From: Siphonodentalium dalli
Taxonomy: Eukaryota; Mollusca; Scaphopoda; Gadilida; Siphonodentaliidae
NCBI GenBank assembly: GCA_032622095.1
Contig: CP136068.1
Coordinates: 158,481,465 to 158,545,464 of the forward strand
DNA: 64,000 nt
Reading direction: 5' to 3'
Position numbers and translations under genes: made by a program. This document shows, one piece after another, positions 25,201 through 37,200 of the stretch (position 1 is the first letter of the stretch; the number at the start of each line of letters is the position of its first letter). The notes beneath the pieces were generated by a model that had not been told where the DNA came from, searched no databases, and worked only from the letters and a program-made list of their open reading frames with translations.

Positions 25201-28200
25201 ATATGTGGTAGGAAAAATAACTGGAATAAAATCCTGAATTATACGGGAAATTTGGGGTGGGCGGGAAAAAATTATATTATATTGGTCGAAATCTAATAAC
25301 GGGAAATCTAAGTTTCGATCCGCTCAGTGTAAAATACAAACCAAACGTGTCTATATTCAGATCGGACGGTCGGTCTGGATTGAAGCAGATTCGACATAAT
25401 AAAGGAGGGACTCGGCCTTACTACTACGAGTCCCACACTCTGGATTCCGTCTGCCAGATACACGACCACAGTAACAACATAAGGACGGTCGGACTCGGAG
25501 AATTCATCGCTGTTCTCAACGGAGTGGAGTTCCGAACGCGTCACAACGACTACGCTCTTAAACAACCGTCGACAACGAGTACCAACTATCACGAGGTATA
25601 AACGGCAAACTCCATGCATGATTTATTAACACCACCAGGTGTATACTGTGGGCCAAATTATAAAATTCCGTGGTCGCATGTAGGTTTTATGGTTTTTCCG
25701 GTTTATTAGTTTAAAAGTCGAACTGCACGATCAGGAGGCTGGTCACCGGTTTATTAGTTTAAAAGTCGAACTGCGCGATCAGGAGGTCGGTCACCAGTAA
25801 ATGGTGTAGTTGGGAATTTCAATTTCGTATAATGTCCTTTACATTATTATGTCAATAATGTTGATTTTTGGTTTGTGACAAGCTATGTCAATTACCAATA
25901 AAAGAAATTTAAAAGATAATTTGTAAGTCTTATATTTCAACTTTTATAGATATATTTCGTTCTGCAGCCCACTGATGGTTGTGTTGTGATGGTATTATAG
26001 TTGCAGTATGCAATAATTATGACCTCGTTAATTGCTTTCGATCTTTAGGTATGAACAATGGCTGAACCATGCACTCTTGGCGGGAACACAATAATTAGTT
26101 GTTTTAACGGAATTCTGATGGGGTGAATTCATGTAACCAATATATTTCATATTATAATTTATATTTATGGCTAATAATATGATCTTGAGGGCGTTACCAT
26201 TTCTGACTATGGTTTTCTTGTACTTCCTTAACAGCGTTTGGCGTGACAACATAGTTGTTCGTAACAAACAATCGATATTGTTTGACCCGAAACATCGAGT
26301 CACCAATTGAGGTAAACCCTGCATGGAGTTTAGCCGGCATGTGTATTTTCTTAATTAAATCTAACATTTTTTATTGAAGTGTTTTGTCAGTTACAATTCA
26401 TTCCGGCTTGATCTGGACAATTTCAAAATGAATATGGACAGTTCAGTTTCTCAGAATAATGCAGAATTAATTGTAACCTACTAAAATCTCAAATAAATAA
26501 ATGTGATATTCCTTCACATTGCACGTAGGTGCGGGCAGCGGAAGTCCTGCGTATGGGACTGAAATCTGCATGGAGCTTGGGAAACTCCGTGCAAGGTTTA
26601 TCTCCCTTGCTGACCCGATAAGACCGCTGCCACTGGCGACATTTTACCAACATGTTTCTGACTTGCGCGATATAGATATAAATATACTAAGTGAACCGAG
26701 CCACATGTTGCCCTGATGAAGCACACAATATATCTAACAAAGGTTGCTTAAAGATGGATTATCTCTTTAAATAACAAATTTTAAATAGTTGCGTGGGTAT
26801 AAAATAATAGATATGAACTGAAGACCCCTGTCCGTAAAAGCTTCTATCAGTTAATATTGATTTTATTTCGAATATTAAATCGGGACCGTTTATGTGTCTA
26901 TTTTTAGAATAGACCATTCGGATGATACCATATTGCGACATAGAGCACTGGGCTCTTCATATGGCTACGCACCGAAAGTCAAATGTTCCAGATTGATTGT
27001 TTGTATTGTTTTGTTCCACAGATATAAGCGATAATGAGTATAATTAACGTTTATTTGTTACAAAATTGTACAATAAAATTTCGGGTATCTGTTAACAGTA
27101 ACCACTATTGTTCGTTAGCTGAACAAACACACCTTTTTAGACCAGAAAATATTCGAAATAAAATTAATATTAATCGATAGAAGCATTTCCGGACATGAGT
27201 CTTCGATTCAAATCTAATAGTTTATACCCCGGTAACTATATAATACATGTTACAAAGAGATAATCCACCTTTAAATTAGTTTACTACGTTTGGAAAGTCC
27301 CAATACAACTATTTCGCGAAATGCAGTGCTTTATCTCTCCGGTTCTTTTAATCTCATTAAAATGCGTTTGTAATAGACAAACTTAAAAATAATTTAAACT
27401 TAATTTATACATATATATTTATTTATTGTTAAGTTCCGAGTTCACAGTACAATGTGTAGACTCGGCGGTTAAAATAGATTCTGCATGGTTAGCGGAAACA
27501 AAGGACCGGGTCAGCGGAAACAAAGGGCCGGGTCAGCTGAAATAAAGGTCTCTTTTAGGTCTAATCACAATGTTAAAGTTATAATGGTGACACCATGTCA
27601 CACGCGTACGGCCAGGTTATGATATTTACAAGTTTAATACTTTTGGTATGCATGTTTTTTATCCAGTTCGATGGAGAATATGATCGACATAGAATGTAAC
27701 AACACACAGATTGGACATGACTTAGATATTTGTTTCTTTGTCATCTTTACAACTTATATATGAGATCGACCAATTGTTATTAAACCATATATATACGCCA
27801 CACCAATTAGAAATATTAGTGTTCATATTCTGAACCATATTCGAGATGGCTGCCAATATGGCCTTCAGAGTTGACAAAACTACATAAATTGGAAATTGGT
27901 GTAAACTGTATTAAGTTTTAATACATATAATTACATTACACAAAAATAATAGTAATTTTAATTATTATAATAATAGCATGGATTAGATTCGACATGAGAA
28001 GTTGAGCGGTAGTTTGTAACAAGACCTATCCACGGTGGGGAATCACGTGGTTTCGAGTTGATGAGTATCACACATTCAACAAGGCCGAATCCATGGCAAA
28101 CGCCACCAGAAACGAGGGAAAAGTTAATAATTTATGATAATGATATAGTACATAGTATTTTGACAGCTACGTTTGAGCATATGTTATTCTATTTTTCAAA

Positions 28201-31200
28201 CAAGCTGATACACTGGGAATTTGTGTCTAAACTCACAGTTGTTTGCTCTAACATTCTGGCCAAAGTCGAAGTATTTTCCTATGTTGTATTCCAAGAACAT
28301 CCAACTGGCAACTTTGCTCATAATGTTATAGAAAACTGCTGAGTATTTCCGAACAAATAATATATCATATGTTCGTAATAATCAACATGCTATATTTTGT
28401 GTCAGTTCCTCATATAGTATGATTTTGAGCGTTTGCACTCGCCTACGACATTTTTAATGCGTGATACTCCAACCTTGAAACCATGTGATTCCCCACCGTG
28501 CTATTCTTCTTTCTAGGTGGAGAACATTCCATTTCCCGAAGTACCACAGAGCGTCCTCGACATGCCGACACTGGACGAACAGATAGCGGAAATGCGCGAA
28601 TATTTCCGAGCGTATAAACTCCAGGACCCGACAATCCGGGACTACAAACCTTACTTCCGACCTGTTCTCTGTTACCTAGAGGGCGCTTGGCAATCGAAAA
28701 CAGACAGCATAGACGAACCATTCGACAGCGATCGGCACCACATCGACGCCAGTAGCTGGTTTGATTTGCAAGAGAAACTCATGTACACATCGAAAACAGG
28801 TTAATATAGAAAATAGAAAATCACTTGTACCCAGCCGGTGACAGAGTCTGTAATGAATTGAGTATGACTGGTGCGCTCCGGTAGAGATTGGCAGACGCCT
28901 TATCCGCCAGCTCCTCTCGTGCATTAATGAGTGTGTGCGAAACGCTCCATTATCGGCACAACCAATTAAAGTGATGTGAAACACCCCAGTATGGTGATCA
29001 AATAGAAATGGAGAATAATTTTGTTCAATGTAGTAATTTTTACAAATAGTATATCCAAATTGACAACACACACCGTCATTTTTATATATGAATTAAATGC
29101 AGTGACTCTCGATGGCTAAATCGTTTTCGATAGTTTATCGCCGATAGACGCGTCCCGAATCCAGTAGTAAATATTTACAATTGAGCCTAGTTCTGATGAT
29201 GTTTTCTATGGAATGGTAAGATGGATTTGCTTTAATTTTTTGGTAATGTTAGAAGAATGTTACATTCCTCCAGTTGTCATAGCGCCTGAATACTATCTTA
29301 ACAGTTTCACGCACCAGAACAAGTACATAATATGTCTTTAATTGTATACACCGGCTCTATCCGAATTACAACTAAGTTCAAGTAGGTTGGAACCATGAAT
29401 ATATCTTGTATAACCATGAATCTCTAAGCTGGAAACATTCCAAAGTGATGACGGGCGACATGTTTTTGAACCATTTGACTTCCTACTAGTAACACTCGTT
29501 GCGAGTTATCCTCTCTACGTTATTGTTTATGATATTTCGTTATTCCGAAGGTTCTTTGTTCCGAGGGTTTTTATACCGAAGATTCATGTTGACATAATAA
29601 AGAACATTCGGAATAAGAACCTTCGGAACAAAGATCCTTTGGAATAACCCTTTACCCAACAGAAGGGCCCTGTGCCAATGCATTCTCTTATATATGCGAG
29701 TCGACCATAGGTCGCCTCGTATATATAAGAGAATGCATTGGCTTAACACATTAAAAATTATAAAATTGTTAAAGAATGTAAGAATTTTTTTTTTAGGCCA
29801 ATGCATTCTCTTATATATGCGAGGCGACCTATGGTCGACTCGCATATATAAGAGAATGCATTGGCACAGGGCATAACTGTAACTATCACAATGTGGTCAA
29901 GGAGCCGGTTCCAATGATATCCATATTTGTATGGTTCTATTGAGACAGACCGAAGATATTTTAGGCTGTTGAAGCTTTATTTGGCCGGTTTTGGCCGTTT
30001 TGTTGGGTAAAGGGATAAACAAACTTCGAAATATAGATATGACCCCACACCTTGAATGTCAGAGTCCCACGTTTTTATGTTGATATGGATTCATTCAGTG
30101 ACCGCTTTGAACGCATCGGGAATTATCGGTTGGTGTTATCGTACATAAATGCATGACATTCCCAATGTGCATGTATTATCTCGTTGTCTCTCTGTCTGTC
30201 TGGTTATATTTCCTGAATATCCCTCCAGAATAACCGAATGGAAGAAATGGTTAATAAGTTCAAATCCGCCCATTCGCTACAATCATTCTGAAAGTCCGCG
30301 TCATGTACGTTTTCTGATTCGAATGGGATGGTCCCCTTCATTAGGAAATGCATTTGGGATTTAACCCTTTACCCAACAAAGCGGCCAAAAACGCCCAAAT
30401 AAAGCTTCAACAGCCTAAAATATCTTCGGTCTGTCTCAATAACACCATACAAATATGGATATCATTGGAATCGGTTCATTGACCACATTGTGATGGTTAC
30501 AGTTATGGCTTATGCCATGTGCCAATGCATTATCTTGTATATGCGAGTCGACCATAGGTCGCCTCGGATATATAAGAGAATGCATTGGCCTAAAAAAAAT
30601 CTTTTTTAACACTTTTTACCATTTTTTCTAACATTCTTTAACAATTTTATAATTTGTTCTTACATTTTTTTGACAATTTTATCATTTTTAATATGTGTTA
30701 AGCCAATGCATTCTCTTATATATGCGAGGCGACCTATGGTCGACTCGCATATATAAGAGAATGCATTGGCACCGGGCCGTTCTGTTGGGTAAAGGGTTAA
30801 TGCATGGCGTCATCGTTATATTAACTAAATGGCGGTCTTTTATTCAGGGCTCAAAGATACCAACGAGAACTACGCCTACCTCCCAACAACACTGGCAGAC
30901 GTTCTCGATGGAGGTCCAACTTACGCCCAATGGAACTACCGAATACTGTGTCACCAAATCCAGAAAGATATTAACCTCGATCGAATCCGCCCAGTTGACG
31001 ACGTATCAGCGAGAATGGCAAGGGACATAACTCTGGAGGAATATACCAACTCCAGGGCTGCGAGGTTTAACTTCAACGGGAAGGATAACTCTTTTCTGGT
31101 AAGTTAATAAAAAGTCTTGTTTCGCCGATATACGGAACTGTGTATTAGTACGCGGGTATGGGTCTCTGTTGGTGGTATCCAACTTGGGATTTCCAAATGA

Positions 31201-34200
31201 ATCCCCAAGTCATAATTTTCAAGTCCTCGAAATTCCGTTTGCACTGCCCCTCCCCCGTATTAGTCATCAATTCGTTCGTCGATTTGGTTCAAGTTTCGTG
31301 GTTCTGCATGTCCACAGGCCCCTGGGGAAAATTACTAAAATACCAATATAGACTATACCGCATAGTCTATATTGGTATTTTAGTAATTTTCCCCAGGGGC
31401 CTGTGCTTCTGTCAGTTTAGGAAACAAATGCAATGAAAGATTGGAATTTGGTGCATGGCAACTTTTTGTCAAGAGATCAGGTTTTGCAAGAAGGAATTAT
31501 CACGAAATACGGAGCACAACAAACATAAAATACCTCTTCTTCTTCAGAAAGACGATAAGTACCAATTTGGAATTATCGATGACATCATGGAAGAAATCCC
31601 AGGAAAAGATAACTATCCGGGGGTTTTAAGGGAGAACTCGTTCGGACAGACGGCATACAGATTCCGAGACGGCAACGAAGAGCTCAACGCGGGTCGCTAC
31701 CACAGAATGTACAGGTCCAAGGTCGCAGGCGCGCTCGGTCTGACTGTCCGGAACAGAGGATTCTCAGATGACAACTTGTTTGTCTCCGTGACGTCACACC
31801 AGAACATCGTCGAAGCATCAATCAACGACTGTAACACAGTGAATAAGGTTAGCCGTAATGCCCCTTTAAGTACATTGTACATTGATTTCTATAATTGCAA
31901 ATGTTTGGGTCTTTTCATTACATTCAGAATTTATACAGTCTAATAAATAGATATTGAATGAGCATTGCGTGTGTTGGTATTCTTAATCCGACATGCAACA
32001 CTCAAATTCGTTATATTAGTTTAAAACACGATACTTAACGAGACTTAATTAATTAGACGGGTTTTATCTGTTCTACATTTCAAGTGTTGTGTTGTCAGTC
32101 GCCGTGTCAATTGTCCGTGGCGATTGTTAAACCTTAAGTAGAGGGCACATGTAACTCCCTACTCGCTCGCAGAATCGTGAATATCAGTTAACAGAGAGGG
32201 GTGAATTATCCAAAACTTCAACATATCAAGAGGTAATATTTAGACTAAATTACATCAAAATTTGTCATTTGGGCTGGAACATAATCAAAATTGGTGTGAT
32301 AGCGCGTACCAGCCTTTTTGTTGAATCCCGAATACCGGTTAAATTGGGCATATTAAACCCGAGTACTAGATAACAGCGCCTGAAATGCTTGAATCCCGAG
32401 GGGGTGTCACCCTCTAAGTATATATAATGTTTGTTTTTCCCACGTTCTGTATATAGGATATATAGGTCAATAAACCCGGGATGTTCTTCCATATATAGGT
32501 ACTTTATATGCCCCGAAATAATACCACTAATCGATCCATTTTCATGCATATAGCGCATTATATATAGTTAAAGATGCACAATCCGAACTAACGCTCCTAC
32601 ACTCTTATAACTAATGTGTAGAAACGATTACACATCAAATGTGTAAACCCGGTTAATACACATAGCAATGTGTAGTTTTACATACAAATACATGGACCAA
32701 GGGCCGTTCTACACATAATGTGTATATTTTGTTACACACAATTGTGTAAGAACTTAGAGCATGCGCATTGCGGTGCCTTCAGTTCCATAGTCTGCAATAC
32801 ATGCCGGCCATATTGTTTGAGTATATTTTTTGGAATACAATCTACAGCGATCGTAGACAAGGACTGTAAGTTCAGAATTCCGACTTGTGGGTATATAGTA
32901 TTAATGATATATGAGGATTTATTTGTTAAAACTATCATGGCGAATACTGCCCTTAGACTCGTTTATATGATTGTTTGTAATACGGTAATACTAATATTAT
33001 GCAACCACGCCATGACCCTGGTTTGTTCATTTAAAACGAAAACTCACACATCACAGAGCAAAATATTACGTACCATTGTACGCCATGAAAGTTTTAACAT
33101 ATAAATCTCCATATGTCATCAGTACTATATACCCACAGTTCGGAATACTGAACTTATATTCTTGTCTACGATCTGTATGTGTAAGAATCTACACAAAATG
33201 AGTAAGGGATATATGTTTATTTTATGCACACCGGTGTATATTAATGTGTAGAAATTGACCCATTTATTGTGTACCAGGTAAGGTCTCCGTTGGGGTATGC
33301 ACCTTGAAATTTACAACTGCATCCCCCTTAATTTTTTCGCAAAAAAATATCATTTGCACCCACCCCCCATTTGGGTTGGAACGTTCTAACTGGTACCTCA
33401 AACTACTTTCCAACTATTGGCAAGTTAAAGTGATGTGAAACACTCCGGTTGGGTGATCAAATAGAAATGGAGAATAATCTTGCTCAAATATGCATAGTTC
33501 AGAGGATGATATCTACGGAGTGGTATGGTCGATTTGTTTGAGATTTTACGAAATGTTAGTAGAATGCTACATTGCCACAGTTGGCATAGTGCCTGAGTAC
33601 TAACTTATCAGTTTCACGCACCCGAACAACTCCATAATATGTCTTTAACGAAATTATCACATTCAAACTATATATATATATAATTCAGGAAGAGACGTGC
33701 ACGCGTTACTCCCGTGCTATCCTACTGGAGTCTAACACTCTATAACCCATCTCTATAATTCATGTCATGAACATTGGTGGGCGTTATATACAATATATGA
33801 TACAGATCTCGAACAGTGTAGTATCATATAGTAAACTTGGGGAACTGTACCATATCATAGTATAATTAATCTGTATGAGAAACATGGGATACTGTGACTA
33901 ATCATTATATACATTTACACACAGCCGTGCATTTTACACGACCAGTATTATAGGTAATCTTATGACAAATATGTTTGAAGACGCTTTGCTTTTAACTAAA
34001 TCTAAAACATTCATTTCTAAAATGCCTTTGGTTAACCTGCCGCTGACATTGTCTCCGTCATTATAGTGTGCTAAGTGTGCTGTTCCCTTACCCTGTTAGT
34101 CGTGTTACCTGGTCAAACCACCACTTACCTATATATTGGTTACATATCAAAACAAACCCATTGAGAGCCCCTCATATAATGGAGCAGACGACAATCAATG

Positions 34201-37200
34201 GTGCATGCTTCCATATGTGTGGGACTGCCTGTGGGTTCACAATCATGCAGTGCATTACTCTGGTATGTCGTTCTAGTATGCTAGGTGTGGCGATCGCTTA
34301 CCATGACAGTCGCGTTACCTGGTCATACCAGCGATGTATATATATCTCATTTACGTCCATGGTCATACACACAACTATAATGGTTACATATATAAAATAA
34401 CACTATATTTCAGGTAGAGACATGTACGCCTTACTCCAGTCGAGTTTCCTATGCTATTCCACTGGAGCTTGTGATATTGACGCCCCTGTTGTCATGGAAC
34501 CCATACGATATAGCATTTAAAGGGTGGCCAGGCGGCATCGACGGAAAAACTGTAGAGGTCGGAGGTCGTAACGGAGGGCTCACGCCAGATAAAGCATGGG
34601 ACGGCAACCACAATCAGATATTTTACCGGACTCCTAAGGAGCTGTTTGATGGGTCGGAGATCGGGAAAGATCCCGCTGATACAGCCAAGCCACTAGTCGG
34701 AGTCCTCGATCAAACAGGTGAGTCTCTTGGTACGATCCCGGCGATACAGCCAAGGAGCAAGTCGGAGTCCTCGGTCAAACGGGTGAGTCTCCTGGTACGA
34801 TCCCGGCGATACAGTCAAGCAGCAAGTCGGACCTCGACCAAACAGGTGAGTCTCCTGGCACGATCCCGGCGATACAGTCAAGCAGCAAGTCGGAGTCCTC
34901 TATCAAACAGGTGAGTCTCCCGCAAACACAGCCAAGCAACTAGTCGGCGTCCTCGATCAAACAGGTGAGTCTCCTGGCACGATCCCGGCGATACAGTCAA
35001 ACAGCAAGTCGGAGTCCTCGATCAAACAGGTGAGTTTCTTGGTACGATCTCGGCGATACAGCCAAGCCACTAGTCGGATTCCCCGATCAAACAGGTGAGT
35101 TTCCCACAGGTACAGTCAAGCCTCTAGTGGGAGTCCTCGATCAAACAGGTGAGTCTCTTGGCGCGACCCCGGCGATACAACCAAGCCACTAGTCGGAGTC
35201 CCCGATCAAACAGGTGAGTCCCTTGGTACGATCCCGGCGATACAGCCAAGCCGCTAGTGGGATTCCTCGATCAAACATGTGAGTCTCTTGGCACGATCCC
35301 GGCGATACAGCCAAGCCGCTAGTGTGAGTCCTCGTTCAAACAGGTGAGTTTCTTGGTACGATCCCGGCGATACAGTCAAGCCACTAGTGGGAGTCCTCGT
35401 TCAAACAGGTGAGTCTTATGGCACGATGCTGGCGATACAGTCAAGCCACTAGTGGGAGTCCTCGTTCAAACAGGTGAGTCTCATGGCACGATGCTGGCGA
35501 TACAGTCAAGCCACTAGTGGGAGTCCTCGTTCAAACAGGTGAGTCTCATGGCACGATGCTGGCGATACAGTCAAGCTACTAGTGGGAGTCCTCGTTCAAA
35601 CAGGTGAGTCTCCTGGCACGATGCCGGCAATATAGCCAATTAAGCCGCTAGTCGGAATCCTCGATCGAACAGGTGAGTCTCTTGGTACGATCCCGGCGAT
35701 ACAGTCAAGTCGCTAGTCGGATTCCTCGTTCAAACAGGTGAGTCTCCTGGCACGATGCCGGCAATATAGCCAATTAAGCCGCTAGTCGGAATCCTCGATC
35801 GAACAGGTGAGTCTCTTGGTACGATCCCGGCGATACAGTCAAGCCGCTAGTCGGATTCCTCGTTCAAACAGGTGAGTCTCACGGCACGATCCCGGCGATA
35901 CAGTCAAGCCGCTAGTGGGAGTCATCTATCAAACAGGTGAGTCTCTTGCATACACAGCCAAGCCGCTAGTGGGAATCCTCGATCAAACAGGTGTGTCTCC
36001 TAGTACGATCCCGGGGATACAGCCAAGCCACTAGTCGGATTCCTCGATCAAACAGATGAGTCTCTTGATACGATACCGGCGATACAGCCAAGCCACTAGT
36101 GGGAGTCCTCGATCAAACAGGTGAGTCTCTTTGTACGATCCCGGCAATACAGCCAAGCTACTCTCGCACACACAGCCAAGCCGCTAGTCGGAGTCCTCGA
36201 CCAAACAGGTGAGTCTCGCGGCACGATGCGAATGTGGTGAGAGAAGTGGTGGCATCCGGAACGAGAATTATCATTCCTGAAATGGAAGGCATCGGACTGG
36301 TCCGCACCAGATATCACATAATGCCCATCCATGCAGAAAGCAGCGCCGCTTGATGGGAACTTGACGTAGTCAAATAAAACCCTGTGCCAATGCATCTCTT
36401 ATATATGCGAGTCGACCATAGGTCGCCTCGCTATAAGAGAATGCATTGGCCCCACAAATTTTAAACTATTTTTTATAATTGTTAAAAGATGTAGGAAAAA
36501 ATAAAAATAAAAAAATGTTAAAGAATGTAAGAAACAATTAATATTTTTTTTTTAAATTGTTAAATAATGTAAGAAAAAATGATGGAAATTGATAAAGAAT
36601 GTAAGAAAAAATGATTAAAAATATTATACAATTGTAACAGAATGTAAGAAAAAATTATGAAAATAATACAATTGTTAAAGAATGTAAGAAAAAATTATAA
36701 AAAATTATTTGCACAGGTGTGGTGAGAGAAGTGGTGGCATCCGGAACGAGAATTATCATTCCTGACATGGAAGGCGTCGGACTGGTCCGCACCAGATATC
36801 CCATAATGCCCAAACATGCAGAAGGCAGCGCCGCTTGGCGGGAACTTGACGCAGTCAAAGAAAACCCTGTGCGAATGCATTCTCTTATATATGCGAGTCG
36901 ACCATAGGTCGCCTCGCATATATAAGAGAATGCATTGGCCCCACAAATGTTATACTATTTTTTATAATTGTAAAAAAATGTAGGAAAAAATGATAAAAAA
37001 AATATAAAAAATTGTTAAAGAATGTAAGAACAAATTATGGAAATTGATAAAGAATGTAAGAAAAATGATAAAAAATTATACATTTGTAACAGAATGTAAC
37101 AAAAATTATGAAAATGATACAATTGTTAAAGAATGTAAGAAACAATTATAAAAAAATTTATTTGCACAGGTGTGGTGAGAGAAGTGGTGGCATCCGGAAC

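Larger units (their letters stand above)
22943..25360. other. remainder of intron 1
   Basis: AT-rich, with two hairpins listed separately. Short frames near 23927-24212 and 25257 show no domains; the 25257 frame is exon 2 read upstream into intron. Confidence 0.5.

Noticed and set aside
25257-25360. Upstream extension of the exon 2 frame as an independent gene start
   Set aside because: A good acceptor (TATTCAG) at 25360 and exact phase match with exon 1 show this part is intron.
26515-26720. tRNA or tRNA-derived SINE in the GC-rich patch
   Set aside because: No cloverleaf or A/B box pair could be placed; left as unassigned.
29540-29876. Frames on both strands reading RIYKRMHWHRA or CILLYMRGDLWSTR, also at 3618, 30695, 36695, 37106, 53405 and 60462
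   Set aside because: Translations of the 69-bp hairpin, repeated wherever the MITE lies; not protein genes.
34718-34914. Read-through of exon 6 into the array as extra coding sequence (VSLLVRSRRYSQAAS repeats)
   Set aside because: Open for only three units and out of line with exon 7 phase; the donor at 34717 gives a continuous protein.
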